Of a stretch of 64,000 nt of DNA, positions 28,211 through 37,228 are shown piece after piece; the first letter of the stretch is position 1; each line of letters starts with the position of its first letter. A model generated the notes under the pieces. That model did no database searches, was not told where the DNA came from, and saw only the letters and a program-made list of their open reading frames with translations. Origin of the DNA: Paracoccaceae bacterium (GTDB lineage: Bacteria > Pseudomonadota > Alphaproteobacteria > Rhodobacterales > Rhodobacteraceae); assembly GCA_018222585.1 (NCBI GenBank), contig JAAFAB010000002.1, positions 248,001 through 312,000 on the forward strand, given 5' to 3'. Position numbers and translations under genes: made by a program.

Positions 28211-29983
28211 ATGACCGCTGATCAGATCATCCTGTTTTCGCTCTTCTTCGCCGTCTTCGCCCTGCTGCTCTGGGGGCGCTTCCGCTATGATGCGGTGGCC
28301 TTCGCGGCGCTCATGGTCGGCGCGGCGACCGGCGTGGTGCCCTACGAGGATGTCTTCTCGGGCTTCGGCCACGAGGCGACGCTGATCGTGGCGCTGGTGC
28401 TGGTGGTCTCGGCGGGGCTGGTGCGCTCGGGGGCGGTCTACCTGATCACCCGCACGCTGGTGAACTCGGCGCGTCCGCTGTTCGGGCATATCGCCCTGAT
28501 GGGCGGCATCGGCGGCGTCCTGTCGGCCTTCATGAACAACGTCGCTGCGCTGGCGCTGCTGATGCCGGTCGATATCCAGACCGCGCGCAAGGCGGGGCGG
28601 GCGCCGGGGCTTTCACTGATGCCATTGTCCTTCGCCACCATACTGGGCGGCATGGCGACCCTGATCGGCACTCCGCCCAACATCATCATCTCCTCGATTC
28701 GCGCGCAGAGCCTGGGCGAGGGCTACCGGATGTTCGACTTCGCCCCGGTCGGCGGGCTGACCGCCATCGCCGGGCTGGCCTTCGTTGCCCTGATCGGCTG
28801 GCGGCTGATCCCGCGCCCCGACCAGGGCACGCTGTCCGAGGGCGAGCTGGCGCAATACGTGGCCGAGCTGACGGTGCCCGAGGACAGCAAGTGGATCGGC
28901 CGCCGGCTCTACGAGACCTACGAGGAGGCCGAGAAATGCGATGTCGCCGTGATCGGCCTGATCCGCGACGGGGAACGGCTCTATGGCCAGGCCCGCAACG
29001 CCGAGATGCGCGCCGGCGACGCGCTGGTGCTGGAAGCCGTGCCCGAGGCGCTGGACGAGTTCCGCGCCGCCCTGAACCTGGCCTTCTCGGACAACAGCCG
29101 GGAAGAGAAGCTGAAGGCGGCGGGCGAGGGGCTGGACGTGCTGGAGGTCGTGGTGCCGGGCGATGCGCGCATCGCCGGCAAGACGGCGCAGGCGGTCGGG
29201 GTCTCCTGGCGGCACCGGGCGGTGCTGCTCGGGATCTCGCGCCAGGGGCGGCGGATCACCAAGCAGGTGCGGCGCACCCAGATCCAGCCGGGCGACCTGC
29301 TGCTGCTGCTGGTGCCCAAGGACACCGGCGCCCAGGTGGCTGAATGGCTGGGTTGCCTGACCCTGGCCGACCGGGGTCTCGCGGTGACCGAGAACACGAA
29401 GACCTGGGCCGCCATCGGCCTCTTCGGCGGCGCCGTCGTGGCCGCCAGCTTCGGGCTGCTGCACCTGCCGATCGCGCTCGGGCTGGTGGTGATCGCCTAC
29501 CTGCTGCTGCGTATCGTGCCGCTGGACGAGCTTTACGGCCATATCGAGTGGCCCGTGGTGGTGCTGCTCGGCTCGATGATCCCGCTCGGGGCCGCGCTGG
29601 AAACCTCAGGCGGGACGGAGCTGATCGCCAACGGCCTCGTCACCCTGACCGGCGGCTGGCCGGCCTGGGCGGTGCTGACGGCGCTGATGGTGGTCACGAT
29701 GACCCTTTCGGACGTGCTGAACAACACGGCGACCGCCATCGTCGCCGCGCCCATCGGGATCTCCATGGCGCAGAGTTACGATGTCTCGCCCGATCCCTTC
29801 CTGATGGCGGTCGCCGTGGCGGCCTCGGCAGCCTTCCTCACCCCCATCGGGCACAAGAACAACACGCTGGTGCTTGGTCCGGGCGGCTACAAGTTCGGTG
29901 ACTACTGGCGCATGGGCCTGCCGCTGGAACTTCTGGTGGTCGCCGTCTCGATTCCCCTCATCCTGCTGTTCTGGCCGCTCTGA
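28211..29983 (+). CDS. SLC13-family permease with TrkA_C domains (second paralogue)
   Basis: This 590-residue protein has the same plan as the gene at 13816: membrane block, two TrkA_C domains (about residues 215-300 and 305-385), membrane block. Landmarks are SAFMNNVAALALLMP, TLIGTPPNIIISS, DVLNNTATAIVAAPI and AFLTPIGHKNNTLVLGPGGY. The substrate is an anion, not further predictable. It is clearly diverged from the first copy, so the two are not a recent duplication. It follows marC by 96 bp on the same strand. Confidence 0.93.
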   Translation: MTADQIILFSLFFAVFALLLWGRFRYDAVAFAALMVGAATGVVPYEDVFSGFGHEATLIVALVLVVSAGLVRSGAVYLITRTLVNSARPLFGHIALMGGIGGVLSAFMNNVAALALLMPVDIQTARKAGRAPGLSLMPLSFATILGGMATLIGTPPNIIISSIRAQSLGEGYRMFDFAPVGGLTAIAGLAFVALIGWRLIPRPDQGTLSEGELAQYVAELTVPEDSKWIGRRLYETYEEAEKCDVAVIGLIRDGERLYGQARNAEMRAGDALVLEAVPEALDEFRAALNLAFSDNSREEKLKAAGEGLDVLEVVVPGDARIAGKTAQAVGVSWRHRAVLLGISRQGRRITKQVRRTQIQPGDLLLLLVPKDTGAQVAEWLGCLTLADRGLAVTENTKTWAAIGLFGGAVVAASFGLLHLPIALGLVVIAYLLLRIVPLDELYGHIEWPVVVLLGSMIPLGAALETSGGTELIANGLVTLTGGWPAWAVLTALMVVTMTLSDVLNNTATAIVAAPIGISMAQSYDVSPDPFLMAVAVAASAAFLTPIGHKNNTLVLGPGGYKFGDYWRMGLPLELLVVAVSIPLILLFWPL

Positions 29984-30043
29984 GCGCCTCGCGCCGCGTG
30001 CTGCGGCGCAAGGGTGCGGCAGACTCGGAAGCGCCTCGCAAGC

Positions 30044-30057
30044 TTGATTCAGATCAA
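30044..30057 (+). promoter_or_regulatory. FNR/FnrL-type box upstream of the DUF6455 genes
   Basis: TTGATTCAGATCAA is a perfect TTGAT-N4-ATCAA FNR consensus dyad. Its centre lies about 104 bp before GTG 30154. A TAGGGT hexamer at 30080-30085 would place a start site near 30092, giving the -41.5 position typical of FNR activation. Confidence 0.75.
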
Positions 30058-30153
30058 GGCAAGGCCCCGGGTGCGGGGCTAGGGTCCGCGTCAGCCCGGG
30101 GCACACCCGGGTGCGGTTCGGAGAGCGGCGGAATGGTACCGAAAGGCGATCAG

Positions 30154-30390
30154 GTGACGCACTACTGGCTGATGCAGCGGATGGCGAAGAGCCTCGGCTG
30201 TGACATGGCGGCTGCCATGGCCGAAGGGCGTCTGGAGACCCGGGACTGGGCGGCCATGGTCGACCGCTGCCGGGGCTGCGAGGCGATCTGTGCCTGCCAG
30301 CGCTGGCTGCGCGCCGCCGAACTGGACGAGATACCACGCGACCGGGCCATGCCCGGCTGCCGCAACGCAATGATCTTCGCCACGGTCTGA
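30154..30390 (+). CDS. DUF6455-family small cysteine-rich protein, copy A
   Basis: This 78-residue protein has a helical N-terminus (THYWLMQRMAKSLGCDM) and a C-terminal cysteine cluster RCRGCEAICACQRWL followed by a lone Cys in MPGCRN. The pattern matches DUF6455, a small rhodobacterial family of unknown function whose cysteines suggest metal or redox chemistry. GTG 30154 is preferred with GAAAGG at 30141-30146; ATG 30133 is a possible alternative adding 7 residues. It follows a perfect FNR box and precedes a paralogue. Confidence 0.75.
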   Translation: MTHYWLMQRMAKSLGCDMAAAMAEGRLETRDWAAMVDRCRGCEAICACQRWLRAAELDEIPRDRAMPGCRNAMIFATV

Positions 30391-30422
30391 GGACCGGGCC
30401 GGACCCGAGAGGGAGAGGACCG

Positions 30423-30677
30423 ATGGGACTGTTCAGCAAGCTCGACAAGCACATGGACCTGATGAGCGGCATGGCCGAGCGCATCGGCGTCGATCTCGAC
30501 GAGGCCCTGCAGGGTGAGGTCTCGGCGAACGGCTACCGCGCGGCGGTGCTGCGCTGTGCCTCCTGCCGCGAGGCCGGGGCCTGCGCCCAGTGGCAGGAGG
30601 CCCATGCGACCGCCCATGTCACCCCGGGATACTGCCGCAACACGCAGTGGTTCGGCGCGTTCCCGCACCGCAAGTGA
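30423..30677 (+). CDS. DUF6455-family small cysteine-rich protein, copy B
   Basis: This 84-residue paralogue of the preceding gene has MGLFSKLDKHMDLMSGMAER at the start, the RCASCREAGACAQWQ cluster and a final GYCRN cysteine. The four-cysteine skeleton C-x2-C-x5-C...C is shared with copy A. It has a strong GAGAGGGAGAGG leader and lies 32 bp downstream of copy A, so the two form an operon, probably under the FNR box. Confidence 0.8.
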   Translation: MGLFSKLDKHMDLMSGMAERIGVDLDEALQGEVSANGYRAAVLRCASCREAGACAQWQEAHATAHVTPGYCRNTQWFGAFPHRK

Positions 30678-30909
30678 CGGCGGTCCCAGACCGTCAGCAG
30701 ACATAGGCTTCCGGGTGTCCTTTGGGGAAGGGGCGCCGGGACTCGCCGGCAGGCAGGGGTGACTGCCCAACCGCAGGAGGGCGCGGTCGGACAGGATCAT
30801 GGCCCCCGGCCTGCAAGGCGCAGGCGCCGGCGTGGGAGCGATCCCGTGCCGGCGTCTCGGTTTCCGCCGTCGGTGTGAACCGCGCCGCAGGCTGGCGCGT
30901 ATCCCCTCC

Positions 30910-32460
30910 ATGACAGCCAGACAGCCCTCCCGCCTCGTCCTTGTCCTCGGGGACCAGCTTTCGCCCGACCTTTCCGCCCTGCGTGCCGCCGATCCCGCCC
31001 GCGACCGGGTGGTGATGGCCGAGGTCGCCTCGGAAACCGGCTATGTGCCGCATCACCCGAAGAAGATCGCGCTGGTGCTCTCGGCCATGCGCCACTTTGC
31101 CGAAGAGTTGCGCGCCGGGGGCTGGGACGTGGTCTATACCCGCCTCGATGATCCGGACAACGCCGGCTCGATCCCCGCCGAACTGCTGCGCCGCGCCGAA
31201 GAGGCAGGCACCACCCGGGTGCTGGCCACAGAGCCCGGCGAATGGCGCCTGATCGAGGCCCTGCGCGACCTGCCGCTGGATCTCGAGATGCACGAGGACG
31301 ACCGCTTTCTCGCTTCCCATGCCCGGTTCGAGAGCTGGGCCAAGGGCCGCAGGTCACTGCGGATGGAGTATTTCTATCGCGAGATGCGTCGCGAGACCGG
31401 TTACCTGATGCGGGGCCGCGCCCCTGCGGGCGGCCAGTGGAACTTCGATCACGACAACCGCGAGGCACCCCCCAAGGGCGGCGCCGACCTCTTCCGCTCC
31501 GGCCCGATGTCCTTCACGCCCGATGCGACCACCGAAGAGGTGCTGGCACTGGTCGGCGACCGCTTCGTAGAGAACTTCGGTGACCTGCATCCCTTCGACC
31601 TGCCGGTCACGCGCACCCAGGCACGCCGGGCGCTGAGCCATTTCGTCGCCACCCGGCTGGCTGATTTCGGACCCTTCCAGGATGCCATGCTGCGCGATGA
31701 TGCCTACCTGAACCATGCGCTGATCTCGCCGGCCCTCAACCTCGGGCTGCTCGACCCGCGAGAGGTCTGCGATGCGGTGCAAGCCGCCTGGGAGGCGGGC
31801 GAGGTGCCGCTCAACTCGGCCGAGGGCTTCATCCGCCAGGTCATCGGCTGGCGTGAATACGTGCGCGGGATCTACTTTCTCGAAGGGCCGGACTATCCGC
31901 GCCGCAATGCGCTGAACCACCAGCGCGCCCTGCCGCCGCTCTACTGGGGCGCGCCGACTCGGATGGCCTGCCTGTCGGCGGCCATCGGCCAGACGCGACG
32001 CCTGGGCTACGCGCATCACATCCAGCGCCTGATGGTGACGGGCAACTTCGCCCTGCTGGCGGGGATCAACCCGGCCGAGGTGCACGACTGGTATCTCTCG
32101 GTCTATGTCGACGCCTTCGAATGGGTCGAGGCCCCGAACACGGTAGGCATGAGCCAGTTTGCCGACGGCGGCGTGATCGCCTCCAAGCCCTATGTCTCCA
32201 GCGCCAACTACATCGCGAAGATGTCCGACTACTGCCAGGGCTGCGCCTATTCGGCGACCCGGAAGACCGGCGAGGGCGCCTGTCCCTTCAACCTGCTTTA
32301 CTGGCACTTCCTGACCCGCCACCGCGAGAGGTTCGAGCAGAACCACCGCATGGGCCGGATCTACAGCACCTGGGACCGCATGGCGGAAGACAAGCGCGCC
32401 ACGATCCTGTCCGAGGCCGACAGCTTCCTGACCCGCCTCTCCGCCGGCGATCCGGTCTGA
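30910..32460 (+). CDS. Iron-sulfur photolyase/cryptochrome (FeS-BCP; PhrB/CryB type)
   Basis: This 516-residue protein belongs to the prokaryotic (6-4) photolyase/cryptochrome group, which carries FAD, a ribolumazine antenna and a 4Fe-4S cluster. The four cluster cysteines are at C354, C442, C445 and C458; Agrobacterium PhrB has 350/438/441/454, the same spacing. The N-terminal antenna domain starts RLVLVLGDQLSPDL. The late NTVGMSQFADGG and SKPYVSSANYI segments are typical. It repairs (6-4) photoproducts or signals light. ATG 30910 gives the usual family length. It lies downstream of the DUF6455 pair. Confidence 0.94.
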   Translation: MTARQPSRLVLVLGDQLSPDLSALRAADPARDRVVMAEVASETGYVPHHPKKIALVLSAMRHFAEELRAGGWDVVYTRLDDPDNAGSIPAELLRRAEEAGTTRVLATEPGEWRLIEALRDLPLDLEMHEDDRFLASHARFESWAKGRRSLRMEYFYREMRRETGYLMRGRAPAGGQWNFDHDNREAPPKGGADLFRSGPMSFTPDATTEEVLALVGDRFVENFGDLHPFDLPVTRTQARRALSHFVATRLADFGPFQDAMLRDDAYLNHALISPALNLGLLDPREVCDAVQAAWEAGEVPLNSAEGFIRQVIGWREYVRGIYFLEGPDYPRRNALNHQRALPPLYWGAPTRMACLSAAIGQTRRLGYAHHIQRLMVTGNFALLAGINPAEVHDWYLSVYVDAFEWVEAPNTVGMSQFADGGVIASKPYVSSANYIAKMSDYCQGCAYSATRKTGEGACPFNLLYWHFLTRHRERFEQNHRMGRIYSTWDRMAEDKRATILSEADSFLTRLSAGDPV

Positions 32461-32486
32461 CGAAACGCAGAACGGCGGCCGGGGGC

Positions 32487-32561
32487 ACCCCTTGCCCCTA
32501 TCCGATGGCTGAAAAGACTGCGGGGGAGTCTCCGGTACGGAGACGGGGGGCAGCGCCCCCC
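32487..32561 (+). repeat. Three-hairpin intergenic element, copy 3 (right half only)
   Basis: Only the right arm remains (CTATCCGATGGCTGAAAAG, from 32498, then CTGCGGGGG). The middle hairpin is GTCTCCG-GTA-CGGAGAC (32528-32544) and the third is GGGGGGC-AGC-GCCCCCC (32545-32561). It lies between the convergent photolyase and rimO genes. Confidence 0.82.
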
Positions 32562-32643
32562 TTGCCCGGATCGACCGGCGTGCGCCCGGCCCGGGCATCG
32601 AGCCCGGCCCGCTCGCGCTGCCGCGTCCGTTCTGAACCCGCGC

Positions 32644-34047
32644 TCAGTCGCGCAGGCGTTTGCCCCAGAGATCGTATTCGCTGGCCTCGTCCACCTCGAC
32701 GGTCAGGATATCGCCGGGCTTCAGATCCTCGAAATCCTCGTCGATGAAGAGATTGCCGTCGATCTCGGGCGCATCGGCCCAGGTGCGGCAGGTGGCGCCG
32801 TCGCCGTCCAGCTCATCCACGATGACCTGCAACCGCTTGCCCACCTTGGCCGCCAACTTCGCCTCGGAAATCGCCTGGGCCTTCTCCATGAAGCGCTCCC
32901 AGCGGTCTTGCTTCACCTCGCCCGGAACATGGTCCGGCAGATCGGCCGAGCGCGCCCCGGCGACATTCTCGTACTGGAAGCAACCGACACGATCCAGCTG
33001 CGCCTCGTCCAGCCAGTCCAGCAGGTACTGGAACTCGGCCTCGGTCTCTCCGGGATAGCCGACGATGAAGGTCGAGCGCAGGGTGATGTCGGGGCAATCG
33101 GCGCGCCAGGCAGCGATCTCGTCCAGCGTCTTCGCGCTGGCGGCAGGGCGGGCCATGCGCTTCAGCACATCCGGGTGGCCGTGCTGGAAGGGGATGTCCA
33201 GGTAGGGCAGCAGACCGTTCGCGGGATCCGCCATCAGCGGGATCAGGTTGCGCACATGGGGGTAGGGGTAGACGTAATGCAGCCGCACCCAGGCGCCAAG
33301 CTGGGCCATCTCGCGGCTGAGGTCCAGGATATGGCTGCGCACTTCGCCGCCCTTCCAGGGGTGCAGGTCATGCTTGCGGTCCACCCCGTAGGCCGAGGTG
33401 TCCTGGCTGATCACCAGCAGTTCCTTCACGCCGGCCTCGACCAGCTTCTCGGCCTCGCGCAGCACCGCATGGGCGGGGCGGCTGACCAGCCTGCCGCGCA
33501 TGTCCGGGATGATGCAGAACTTGCACTTGTGGTTACAGCCCTCGGAGATCTTCAGGTAGCTGTAATGGCGCGGGGTCAGGCTGACGCCGCTCGCGGGCAG
33601 CAGATCGACGAAGGGATCGGGATCGGGCGGCACGGCGGCATGGACGGCGTCCAGCACCTGCTCGTATTGATGCGGGCCGGTGACGGCCAGCACCTTGGGA
33701 TGCACGCCGGTGATATACTCGGGCTCGGCGCCCAGGCAGCCGGTGACGATCACCCGGCCGTTCTCCTTCAGCGCCTCGCCGATGGCCTCGAGGCTTTCCG
33801 CCTTGGCACTGTCGAGAAACCCGCAGGTGTTGACGATCACCGCATCGGCGCCGGTGTAGTCGGGGCTGATCGCATAGCCCTCGGCGCGCAGCCGGGTCAG
33901 AATCCGCTCGCTGTCCACCAGCGCCTTCGGGCAGCCGAGAGAGACCATGCCCAGCGAGGGCTGGCCGGGACGTGCGGGACCGTCGCCCAGGCGGGCGGCA
34001 GGGGCTAGATCGGGGCGAAGATCGGGCGGATTCTGCATGGGCGGCAT
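32644..34047 (-). CDS. rimO: Ribosomal protein uS12 methylthiotransferase
   Basis: This 467-residue radical-SAM enzyme adds a methylthio group to Asp88 of S12. The N-terminal UPF0004 cluster cysteines are C39, C75 and C104. The radical-SAM motif CNHKCKFC has C171, C175 and C178. The C-terminal TRAM domain ends [18 protein letters not shown] 34038 is an equally possible start three codons later; neither has a clear ribosome site. It is divergent from the AsmA-like gene. Confidence 0.96.
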   Translation of the reverse strand: MPPMQNPPDLRPDLAPAARLGDGPARPGQPSLGMVSLGCPKALVDSERILTRLRAEGYAISPDYTGADAVIVNTCGFLDSAKAESLEAIGEALKENGRVIVTGCLGAEPEYITGVHPKVLAVTGPHQYEQVLDAVHAAVPPDPDPFVDLLPASGVSLTPRHYSYLKISEGCNHKCKFCIIPDMRGRLVSRPAHAVLREAEKLVEAGVKELLVISQDTSAYGVDRKHDLHPWKGGEVRSHILDLSREMAQLGAWVRLHYVYPYPHVRNLIPLMADPANGLLPYLDIPFQHGHPDVLKRMARPAASAKTLDEIAAWRADCPDITLRSTFIVGYPGETEAEFQYLLDWLDEAQLDRVGCFQYENVAGARSADLPDHVPGEVKQDRWERFMEKAQAISEAKLAAKVGKRLQVIVDELDGDGATCRTWADAPEIDGNLFIDEDFEDLKPGDILTVEVDEASEYDLWGKRLRD

Positions 34048-34166
34048 ATAATGCAGGCCCCGGGGCAGGGGAAGCCCCCGCGCAGCCGGCGCTTGCCGTG
34101 CAGCCTGCGCTTGCCGCGCCCGGCGGGGCTGCTATCCTTGCCGCAGAAGGCAGAGGGAGGCAGGCA

Positions 34167-36086
34167 ATGCGTTGGATCATGAGGATAATCGGGGCGCTGG
34201 TCGTCGCCGTCCTGCTGCTGGTCGCGGCGCTGTTTGCGCTGCCGGGCGAAAAGATCGCCCGCCTTGCCGCCGACCAGCTGACCGCCCGCACCGGCCGCCA
34301 TCTGGAGATTTCGGGCGAGACCCGCATCAGCTACTATCCCACGCTCGGGGTGCAGACCGGTCCGGTCAGCCTGTCCAACGCCCCCTGGTCCGACAAGGGG
34401 CCGATGTTCCGGGCCGAGGCGCTGACCATCGGCGTCGACCTGATGGCGCTGCTCGGGGGCGACATCCGCATCACCGAGCTTGACGCCGAGGCGCCGCAGA
34501 TCGTGCTGGAGCGCAACGCGCAAGGCGAGGTCAATTGGCAGTTCTCCACCCCCTCCGGCGGAACCGCCCCCCAAACCTCGGCCCAGACCAATGCGCTGGT
34601 GCTGGAAACCCTCTTCGTGCGCAACGCCCAGATCCGCTATGTTGACGCCCGCGCGGGCAGCGATCAGCGCCTCACTGGGCTGGAGCTGACCCTGTCGCTG
34701 CCCGAGGCCACCGGCCCCGCCGACATGACGCTGAAGCTGGCACTGCCCGGCGGTACGGTCACCGGCGAGGGACAGGTGGGGCAGGCGGCCCGCTTCCTCG
34801 ATGGCGAGGTCTCGCCTGTTTCGGTGCGCTTCGAGGCGCCCGGCGGCACGGCCTCTTTCGAGGGGCGTGCCGGGATCGCGCCCGAGGCCACGGGGCGGCT
34901 GTCGCTCTCGGTCAGCGATGCGGGCAAGCTGCTGGCGGTGCTGGGCGAGGCGGCGGACCTGCCCGGCGCCCTGTCGCGCGACCTCGGCTTCGACGGGCAG
35001 GTGACGCTGACGCCCGATGGCCGCCTCGCCCTGCGCGAGGGCGCTCTGCGCGGCGCGGGCAACCAGGCGGCCATCGAGGCCGACCTTCTGCCCGGCGCGG
35101 TGACCCAGGTCACGGCCCGGATCACGGCGCAAAGCCTTGACCTGGCGCCCTTCACCGGCGGCGGATCGGGGGGCGGGGGCGGCAGCGCCGCGACGGGCTG
35201 GTCCCGGGCGCCCATCGACGCCTCGGCCCTCGGGCTGATCGAGGGCGATATCGCCCTGAACGCGGGCTCGGTGGCGCTTGGCGTGACGCAATTGCAGGAC
35301 CTGCAGACCACCATCAGCATCGAGCGCGCCCGTGCCGTGGCGCAGATCCGGCGGCTGTCGGTCTTCGGCGGCGCGCTTACCGGGCAACTGGTGGCCAACA
35401 ATCGCGCCGGGCTGTCCATCGGTGGCGACCTGACCGCCGAAGGAGTCGACCTCAGCCGCCTGCTGGGCGAACTGGCCGGGATCGACCGTTTCACCGGCAG
35501 CGCCGGGGCACGGCTGAACTTCCTCGCCTCGGGGCAGTCGGTGGCGGCCTGGATGAATTCCCTCTCCGGCTCCGGCAACCTTGAAACCGGGCGCGGCACG
35601 ATCACCGGCATCGACCTCGACCGGCTGTTCCGCTCCGGCGATGTCTCTGGCGGGACGACGATCTTCGACGCCACCATGGCCAGTTTCACGATCTCCGAAG
35701 GGGTGTTGCGCAACGACGACCTGCGCATGCAACTGGCCTCGATCACCGCGACCGGCGAAGGGCAGGTGAACCTCGGCGCGCAGAGCCTGAACTACCTCTT
35801 CACCCCGGTGGCGCTGAAGGACGACCAGGGGCGCGGCCTGGCGATCCCGGTGCGCATCCGCGGCCCCTGGGCCAGCCCGCAGATCCTGCCCGACCTCGAA
35901 CGCGCCCTCCAGCTCAACGCCGATATCGACCGCGAAGAGGTCGAGCAGCGCGCCAAGGACCGGGTGCAGTCGGAACTGCAGGAACGGCTCGGCGTCTCGC
36001 AGGAAGAGGACGAAAGCGGCGAGGACGCGATCCGCCGGGGCCTTGAGGACAAGCTGAAGAACGAACTGCAAAATCTTTTCAAGTGA
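34167..36086 (+). CDS. AsmA-family protein
   Basis: This 639-residue protein has one N-terminal transmembrane segment (about residues 5-25), then a long beta-rich body of the AsmA/TamB-like (VPS13-related) type. Landmarks are RTGRHLEISGETRISYYPTLGVQ and the C-terminal LNYLFTPVALKDDQGRGLAIPVRIRGPWASPQILPDLERAL. A glycine-rich linker lies near residue 330. AsmA proteins are linked to outer-membrane lipid homeostasis. The C-terminal 60 residues are highly charged and helical. A GAGGGAGG ribosome site precedes ATG 34167. Confidence 0.92.
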   Translation: MRWIMRIIGALVVAVLLLVAALFALPGEKIARLAADQLTARTGRHLEISGETRISYYPTLGVQTGPVSLSNAPWSDKGPMFRAEALTIGVDLMALLGGDIRITELDAEAPQIVLERNAQGEVNWQFSTPSGGTAPQTSAQTNALVLETLFVRNAQIRYVDARAGSDQRLTGLELTLSLPEATGPADMTLKLALPGGTVTGEGQVGQAARFLDGEVSPVSVRFEAPGGTASFEGRAGIAPEATGRLSLSVSDAGKLLAVLGEAADLPGALSRDLGFDGQVTLTPDGRLALREGALRGAGNQAAIEADLLPGAVTQVTARITAQSLDLAPFTGGGSGGGGGSAATGWSRAPIDASALGLIEGDIALNAGSVALGVTQLQDLQTTISIERARAVAQIRRLSVFGGALTGQLVANNRAGLSIGGDLTAEGVDLSRLLGELAGIDRFTGSAGARLNFLASGQSVAAWMNSLSGSGNLETGRGTITGIDLDRLFRSGDVSGGTTIFDATMASFTISEGVLRNDDLRMQLASITATGEGQVNLGAQSLNYLFTPVALKDDQGRGLAIPVRIRGPWASPQILPDLERALQLNADIDREEVEQRAKDRVQSELQERLGVSQEEDESGEDAIRRGLEDKLKNELQNLFK

Positions 36087-36088
36087 GC

Positions 36089-36236
36089 GACGTCCCGGAA
36101 ACGGTCCGGGGGACCGTTTCAGTCGCGAACGGGCGGAGCCCAGACGTCCCGGAAACGGTCCGGGGGACCGTTTCAGTCGCGAACGGGCGGGAGCCCAGAT
36201 GTCCGGGAAGCGATCCGGGCAAGTTTCGCCGGCGGC
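36089..36236. repeat. Tandem 54-bp hairpin repeat at the 3' end of the AsmA-like gene
   Basis: Two near-identical copies (36089-36142 and 36143-36197, the second with one extra G) are followed by a degenerate third (36198 to about 36236). Each of the first two contains a perfect hairpin GAAACGGTCC-GGG-GGACCGTTTC (36098-36120 and 36152-36174). The array begins 3 bp after the stop codon. Confidence 0.9.
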
Positions 36237-36305
36237 CAGGCAGAACCTCCGAGGTCTCATGCCTCGTCGCCCTCGATCCGGCACCTGCGCCAAGGCCAGA
36301 TGCAG

Positions 36306-36424
36306 GACGCCTCCGGCGGGAGTATTTCCAGCCATCGAATGGATGCAGGGGCCCCTTCCATCTATTCGACGGCTGGAAATACTCCGGGGGAGTCCGCCTC
36401 GGGCGGACGGGGGCAGAGCCCCCC
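36306..36424 (+). repeat. Three-hairpin intergenic element, copy 4 (complete)
   Basis: This is the fullest forward copy. GCCTCCGGCGGG leads into arm 36319-36340, which pairs with 36364-36385 over 22 bp with one mismatch, and the palindrome continues almost to its centre at GGGGCCCC. The middle hairpin GTCCGCC-TCG-GGCGGAC is at 36392-36408. The third, GGGGGC-AGA-GCCCCC, follows at 36409-36423. It lies between the convergent AsmA-like and gcrA genes. Confidence 0.9.
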
Positions 36425-36433
36425 AGCCCACCA

Positions 36434-36462
36434 ATGAAAAAGAGCTCCGGCGGGGGCTCTTC
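36434..36462 (-). terminator. Rho-independent terminator of gcrA
   Basis: On the minus strand an 8-bp stem (AGAGCCCC with GGAGCTCT, one G-U pair; 36441-36460) with a CGCC loop is followed by TTTTT. It lies 23 bp after the gcrA stop. Confidence 0.88.
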
Positions 36463-36483
36463 TCATCACGATAACCGATCAGC

Positions 36484-37056
36484 TCAGCGTTTGCGGTCGC
36501 GGCGCGAGGACATCGGCTGGAAGGCGACGCCGACATGGGCTTCGCAATAGGGCTTGCCGTTGTGCGAAGGCAGGCCGCAGAACCAGAAGTCATCTGTCGC
36601 TGGGTCGCCCACGGGCCACTTGCAGGTCCGCTCGGTCAGCTCCATGAGGGTCAGCTTCTTCGACTTCTTCTCGACTTCGCTGACCTTGGCCAGGGCCTCG
36701 GGGCTGATCTCGTTCGCCGAAGGCTGCGGCGGCAGCGGCTGGCCGGCCGGAATGATCGCCTTGCGGGCCGGGCTGGGGGCCGGGGCCGCGGCCTGGGGGG
36801 CGGGTTCGGGCTTGGGTTCGGGCGCCGGAGCTGCCTCGCGCTTGGGCGCGGGCTTGGCCTTGGCTTCCGCCTTGGGCGCCGCCGCCGCCGGCTGCTGCGC
36901 GCCCCCGCCCGAGCGGTTGGACAACCCGAGGCGGTGCACCTTGCCGATCACCGCGTTGCGGGTCACCCCGCCCAGTTCCTTGGCGATCTGGCTCGCCGAC
37001 TGGCCTTCCGACCACATCTTCTTCAAGAGCTCGACGCGTTCGTCGGTCCAGGACAT
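36484..37056 (-). CDS. gcrA: GcrA cell-cycle regulator
   Basis: This 190-residue protein has the diagnostic N-terminal domain MSWTDERVELLKKMWSEGQS, then ASQIAKELGGVTRNAVIGKVHRLGLSNR. A Pro/Ala/Lys-rich linker (about 55-125) follows, then the C-terminal CKWPVGDPATDDFWFCG and KPYCEAHVGVAFQP. GcrA binds sigma-70 RNA polymerase and methylated GANTC sites (made by CcrM) to drive cell-cycle genes in alphaproteobacteria. ATG 37056 gives the canonical N-terminus; an ATG four codons upstream is in frame. It has its own terminator. Confidence 0.97.
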   Translation of the reverse strand: MSWTDERVELLKKMWSEGQSASQIAKELGGVTRNAVIGKVHRLGLSNRSGGGAQQPAAAAPKAEAKAKPAPKREAAPAPEPKPEPAPQAAAPAPSPARKAIIPAGQPLPPQPSANEISPEALAKVSEVEKKSKKLTLMELTERTCKWPVGDPATDDFWFCGLPSHNGKPYCEAHVGVAFQPMSSRRDRKR

Positions 37057-37228
37057 TGCGCTCTCCAATCCTTGTTCCGGCCGCGGCCCGCGGTCACGGG
37101 GGGCGGGGCCGCCCGCGTTTCCGCAGGGGCCCCGCCCTGAATTCAGTCCCCTATACTAGTCATGGGGCGCGGAGTTACAAGGTATCATTGCCCTCGGACC
37201 CCGCGTCCGGTGACCTACTGCCGGAGGG

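Noticed and set aside
36083-36550. 155-codon plus-strand frame after the AsmA-like gene
   Set aside because: It merely reads through the tandem hairpin repeat and the three-hairpin element, then into antisense of gcrA.
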